Of a DNA stretch of 64,000 nt, positions 61,080 to 64,000 are shown piece after piece; the stretch's first letter is position 1; each line of letters begins with the position of its first letter. The translations under genes and the position numbers were made by a program. This DNA is from a virus: IMG/VR virus record IMGVR_UViG_3300030090_003629, positions 1 through 64,000 of that record; one strand, 5' to 3'. Below the pieces are notes generated by a model. It ran no database searches. It had not been told where the DNA came from and was given only the letters and a program-made list of their open reading frames with translations.

Positions 61080-61291
61080 ATTATGATAAATGGAAGCTTA
61101 GTAACCCAGTAGATGATGGTTATGGGTACAACATGGTAAGTAATTGCTGTGGAAAAAGAGTAGACGAATCAGAATGTATATGTACATATTGTGGTGAAGG
61201 GTGTGAAGCTATAGAAGATTACGAATATGAAGCCATACAAAAAGAAAATTATTTAGAAGATAGAGCAGACGAAGAAAGATATAGTAAATAA
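61076..61291 (+). CDS. Zinc-ribbon-like acidic protein, 71 aa
   Basis: ATG 61076 chosen because it overlaps the previous TGA; a longer frame starts inside that gene. CC at about 19-20 and CICTYCGEGC form a likely zinc-binding set. The C-terminus is Glu/Asp-rich. Function unknown. Confidence 0.55.
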   Translation: MNYDKWKLSNPVDDGYGYNMVSNCCGKRVDESECICTYCGEGCEAIEDYEYEAIQKENYLEDRADEERYSK

Positions 61292-61294
61292 TTA

Positions 61295-61302
61295 TATATT
61301 TG
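61295..61302 (+). promoter_or_regulatory. Host-type -7 box (TATATTTG) before the helicase gene
   Basis: TATATTTG lies 19 bases before the DnaB ATG. No clear -33 TTG. Confidence 0.4.
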
Positions 61303-61321
61303 TTAGTTAAAACAAAAAATT

Positions 61322-62605
61322 ATGGAATTACACGAAATTGAAGAATGTCTATTAGGTAAAATTATAGTAGAACCTAAACTATTAGACAAATATGCAATAT
61401 TACTACACAAAAATTTATTTTATGATGATTTTAACAAATCAGTTTATCATGCTATAGATGATTTGCATAGTAAAAATAGAACGATAGATATTCTTACAGT
61501 TTCTAAGCTAGTTAAAGGAGAAAATGTTGCTTATCATCTATCAAAAATGACTGATAGGGCTTTTAATGTAATAGAAACATTTACATGTATAGGTATATTA
61601 TCAGAAGAATATCAAAAAAGAACTTTAGTTACTGCTGTACATGATGTAAGTAATAAACTTTCTAATCATGAAGAACTAGAGCTTATTGTAAATGATTTAA
61701 ATACAGCTATAAACAAAGTACAAATAGGTACACCTGAAAAGCTAAGTGATCTAAAAACACAAGTAACACATTTCTTAAAAGATGTAGAAACAAGAATGAA
61801 CACAGAAGGTTTGTTAGGTATAGCATCTGGATTTAAAGATATAGACAGATTTACAGGTGGCTGGCAAGAAACAGACTTAATTATTGTAGGTGGTGCATCA
61901 TCTATGGGTAAAACTAGCTTTGCTTTAGCGCTAGCATACAATGCGGCTAAATATACCAATACAGCTTCTGTTATATTTTCTTACGAAATGTCTGCTTTAC
62001 AATTATTAAGAAGAATAGCTTCTATGGAATCTGGTATAAGTAATAGATATATAACTAATGGTACTTTGAACATGGACGAACTAAAAAAATTACATAGTTC
62101 TGTAACAGAAATACAAAATTTACCATTATTTATAGATGAAGCTAGTATTACATCTTTAGCTTATTTAACACATAGAATAAAAGAATATGCTAAAAATAAA
62201 AATGCTAAACTTGTAATGATAGATTATTTACAGCTAGTTAGCTCTAAAAACAAATCTGGTAGCAGAGAACAAGAAGTTAGTAAAGTGGCTAGAACCTTAA
62301 AAAATCTAGCTAAAGAATTAAACATAACTATTATTGCCCTAAGCCAACTAAATAGAGGCGTAGGTATGCGTAATAATAGTAAACCAACATTATCTGATTT
62401 AAGAGAATCAGGCGAAATAGAACAAGCTGCAGATGTAGTTATGCTTATATATCGTCCTGAATATTATGGTATAGAATACAACGACAATGGTAATGAAAGT
62501 AAAGGTACAGCTAACATTATATTTGCTAAAGGCAGAAATATAGGTGTTGGCGAAGTTACCTTAAAATTTATAAGTGAAATAACTAAATTTATTGATTATG
62601 ATTAA
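61322..62605 (+). CDS. dnaB: Replicative DNA helicase, DnaB family
   Basis: 427 residues. N-terminal helical domain (about 1-100), then RecA-like core with Walker A GGASSMGKTS (190-199), Walker B LVMIDYLQL (297-305), SQLNR (341-345) and DLRESGEIEQAAD (358-370). It unwinds DNA at the phage replication fork as a hexamer. No intein and no truncation. The next ORF overlaps its stop. A separate primase is not in the window. Confidence 0.92.
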   Translation: MELHEIEECLLGKIIVEPKLLDKYAILLHKNLFYDDFNKSVYHAIDDLHSKNRTIDILTVSKLVKGENVAYHLSKMTDRAFNVIETFTCIGILSEEYQKRTLVTAVHDVSNKLSNHEELELIVNDLNTAINKVQIGTPEKLSDLKTQVTHFLKDVETRMNTEGLLGIASGFKDIDRFTGGWQETDLIIVGGASSMGKTSFALALAYNAAKYTNTASVIFSYEMSALQLLRRIASMESGISNRYITNGTLNMDELKKLHSSVTEIQNLPLFIDEASITSLAYLTHRIKEYAKNKNAKLVMIDYLQLVSSKNKSGSREQEVSKVARTLKNLAKELNITIIALSQLNRGVGMRNNSKPTLSDLRESGEIEQAADVVMLIYRPEYYGIEYNDNGNESKGTANIIFAKGRNIGVGEVTLKFISEITKFIDYD

Positions 62606-62759
62606 AATAAGTAAAATAGGTAAGTACCCTATAATATCACTAATAATACTAGCGTCTATTATTTTTATACTAGGCCCTGTATTATTTTCTGTTATATTGG
62701 CTGGTATTATTGTATTGCCAATATATTTAGCTGTTCAATTATTGGGAGATAAAGATTAA
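62598..62759 (+). CDS. Small two-helix membrane protein, 53 aa
   Basis: ATG overlaps the helicase stop. Two hydrophobic helices (IISLIILASIIFILGPVLF and LAGIIVLPIYLAVQLLG) and a short charged end. Possibly an early membrane effector or replisome anchor; unassigned. Confidence 0.55.
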   Translation: MIKISKIGKYPIISLIILASIIFILGPVLFSVILAGIIVLPIYLAVQLLGDKD

Positions 62760-62772
62760 TTTTATATCTTTG
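62742..62772 (+). promoter_or_regulatory. Bacteroidota promoter, TTG-N20-TATCTTTG, nearly leaderless
   Basis: TTG at 62742-62744 and TATCTTTG at 62765-62772 match the -33/-7 consensus with the expected spacing, and ATG 62779 follows after six bases. This is the best host-type promoter in the window. Confidence 0.6.
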
Positions 62773-62778
62773 TCTTAC

Positions 62779-63018
62779 ATGGAACAAAAGAAAATAGAAA
62801 AATCTAAACTTAAATCTATTGTTGCAGAAATTGCACACGATTTAGGAATTGACAAAAAACTTGTAAGACAAGTATTACTTCTAACATTTAAAGAAATAGC
62901 TATAACATTATTACTAAAAGGTAAGCCTGTAATGATTAGAAGATTTGCAAAATTTGTAGTTGCAGCAGCATCTATAAGAAAAATTAGAAAAACAAAACAA
63001 AAAGAAAAACAAAAATGA
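62779..63018 (+). CDS. HU/IHF-like DNA-binding protein
   Basis: 79 residues from ATG 62779. KLKSIVAEIAHDLGIDKKLV then a helix, and LLLKGKPVMIRRFAKFVV match the HU/IHF start and turn-strand (...KGkpV.lrgFGtF.V). The C-terminal half has lost the long DNA-binding arm and ends in a Lys/Arg tail. It may bend or coat phage DNA, or serve in replication. Overlaps the next gene by four bases. Confidence 0.7.
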   Translation: MEQKKIEKSKLKSIVAEIAHDLGIDKKLVRQVLLLTFKEIAITLLLKGKPVMIRRFAKFVVAAASIRKIRKTKQKEKQK

Positions 63019-63497
63019 ATTTAAACGATCTAAAAAAAGAAATACCATACAAGTGGCGTGTACAGTCCACTAAGTTTGGAAAAACTACCTGTGTAGCGTA
63101 TATTGACGCTAGAGACTGCATGGACATATTAGATGAAGTGTGTGGTCCAGAAAACTGGCAAAGTATATTTTACGAAGCAAGCGGATTATTGTTTTGTAAA
63201 GTAGGTATATATTGTCCAGAAACTGGGGCTGAAGAATATGGTAAATGGGTATGGAAATCAGACACAGGATCAGAATCTAATGTAGAAAAAGATAAAGGTC
63301 ACGTATCAGATGCATTTAAACGTGCATGTGTAGAGTGGGGTATAGGTAGATTTTTGTATAGATTACCAATACAAACTTTAACTACAAAACAATGGAAGGG
63401 TAAAGACTATCCATATGCACCTGAAAAAGATAAAATTATATTTGATGGAGATACACTAACAAAGTATATTAACTGGAAAATTAAAAACAATAAATAA
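63015..63497 (+). CDS. Rad52-like single-strand annealing protein
   Basis: 160 residues. YIDARDCMDILDEVCGPENW followed by KDKGHVSDAFKRACVEWGIG and RFLYRLP match the Rad52/22 annealing domain. It promotes annealing of complementary single strands in recombination-dependent replication. Located between the HU-like and a coiled-coil gene. No exonuclease partner is visible in the window. Confidence 0.85.
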   Translation: MNLNDLKKEIPYKWRVQSTKFGKTTCVAYIDARDCMDILDEVCGPENWQSIFYEASGLLFCKVGIYCPETGAEEYGKWVWKSDTGSESNVEKDKGHVSDAFKRACVEWGIGRFLYRLPIQTLTTKQWKGKDYPYAPEKDKIIFDGDTLTKYINWKIKNNK

Positions 63498-63733
63498 TGG
63501 CAAATGATCCTATAAACGAAAAGTATGCTTCTGCATTACCTAAAAACAGTATAAACACACCTATAGTAAAAACTGTAGAAGAATTGACTGTAGAATTAAA
63601 AATTGCTAATACTGATAAACATAGGTTGCAAGCATATAATGAGTCCTTAAAACACCATATTATGGACTTACAAGAGCAAATAAATAATATAAAACAAATA
63701 TTAAATAGAAAGAAAGATGATACTACCATTTAA
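63497..63733 (+). CDS. Small coiled-coil protein, 78 aa
   Basis: ATG overlaps the previous stop. The C-terminal half is a predicted coiled coil (HHIMDLQEQINNIKQILNRK). Its end overlaps the next ORF. Perhaps a partner of the annealing protein; unassigned. Confidence 0.5.
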   Translation: MANDPINEKYASALPKNSINTPIVKTVEELTVELKIANTDKHRLQAYNESLKHHIMDLQEQINNIKQILNRKKDDTTI

Positions 63734-64000
63734 TTTAAACACTACAACACAAACTAAAGCAAAAGGAGAAAAGTTTGAATACATACAGCCTGGATCACAT
63801 GAATGTGAAATTACAGGTATAAGCACATCAGAACAATTAGAAGACTATAAAGGCTCACCATTTATAGATTTTAAAGTAAAAAGTAATCAAAGAATTGGTA
63901 AATGTAGATTTTGGGCGGTAAAAGAATCTGACAAACCATCTACAAAAGAATGGAAAACGAAAACTTTAAAAGACTTTTTAATAAATGCAGGAGTTAGAGA
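63717..64000 (+). CDS. Possible ssDNA-binding or DUF669-like protein (partial)
   Basis: ATG at 63717; 94 residues are visible before the window ends. PGSHECEITGI, SPFIDFKVKSNQRIGKCRF and EWKTKTLKDFLINAGV resemble DUF669-type and OB-fold phage ssDNA-binding proteins that accompany annealing proteins. The C-terminus, which would decide, is outside the window. Confidence 0.5.
   Translation, partial: MILPFNLNTTTQTKAKGEKFEYIQPGSHECEITGISTSEQLEDYKGSPFIDFKVKSNQRIGKCRFWAVKESDKPSTKEWKTKTLKDFLINAGVR

Noticed and set aside
62721-62735. Third ATATATTTAGCTG-like match to the 53.5 kb repeat
   Set aside because: Lies within the coding part of the small membrane protein and lacks the motif that follows the other copies.
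1-64000. Lysogeny genes, tRNAs and CRISPR arrays
   Set aside because: No integrase, repressor, att-like repeat, tRNA cloverleaf or spaced direct-repeat array was recognised by eye; a tRNA or repeat scan could still find a missed one.

Overview
The window looks like most of the genome of a lytic, short-tailed (podovirus-type) phage of a Bacteroidota host, probably a marine or aquatic flavobacterium. Seen directly: very low GC; almost no Shine-Dalgarno sequences; Bacteroidota-type -7 boxes (TAnnTTTG); a flavobacterial secreted-protein repeat and a T9SS-like C-terminus inside a phage gene. Head and connector gene order (terminase, portal, acidic scaffold-like protein, capsid, connector proteins, very large virion proteins), a giant virion protein with a beta-prime-like RNA polymerase signature, a family-1 uracil-DNA glycosylase, a DnaB helicase and an HU/IHF-like protein together recall the crAss-like phages (Crassvirales) and related flavophages. 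That placement is inference from remembered family features, not a search.

Layout. Bases 1-193 hold the end of a plus-strand unit, which converges at about 200 on a minus-strand block running from 52843 down to 219. That block, in transcription order, carries small virion and muralytic proteins (52843-49513), terminase, portal, scaffold-like protein and capsid (49520-42701), capsid-associated and connector/ring proteins (42638-37040), four very large virion or ejection proteins including the 3947-residue polymerase-bearing one (37038-11759), then tail-surface proteins, an envelope/secretion cluster (lipoprotein, one-helix protein, thioredoxin-like protein, T9SS-like repeat protein), holin, DUF5675 protein, tail-fibre-like protein and a metallophosphoesterase (11726-219).

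From 53011 to the right edge the genes lie on the plus strand and are small: membrane peptides, zinc-ribbon proteins, unknown ORFs, a YubB/Api92-like protein, uracil-DNA glycosylase, a DUF932 protein, DnaB, an HU/IHF-like protein, a Rad52-like annealing protein and a partial possible ssDNA-binding protein. This is the early and DNA-metabolism side. The 52844-53010 gap is the divergent control region.

The most unusual region is 52.9-55.8 kb plus 60.8 kb. Many early genes are separate cassettes: an ATG preceded at 29-40 nt by a conserved TTACTATT(ATTATTAAT) motif, and an end marked by a hairpin terminator or by a 58-93 nt structured element with a perfect terminal stem and T-run. I propose that the motif is the promoter of the phage-encoded virion RNA polymerase and that the structured elements are terminators with small RNAs built into the loop. 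Late genes instead show host-type promoters (TAnnTTTG, and one textbook TTGAAA-N17-TATAAT before the capsid gene). No integrase, repressor, tRNA or CRISPR array was seen.
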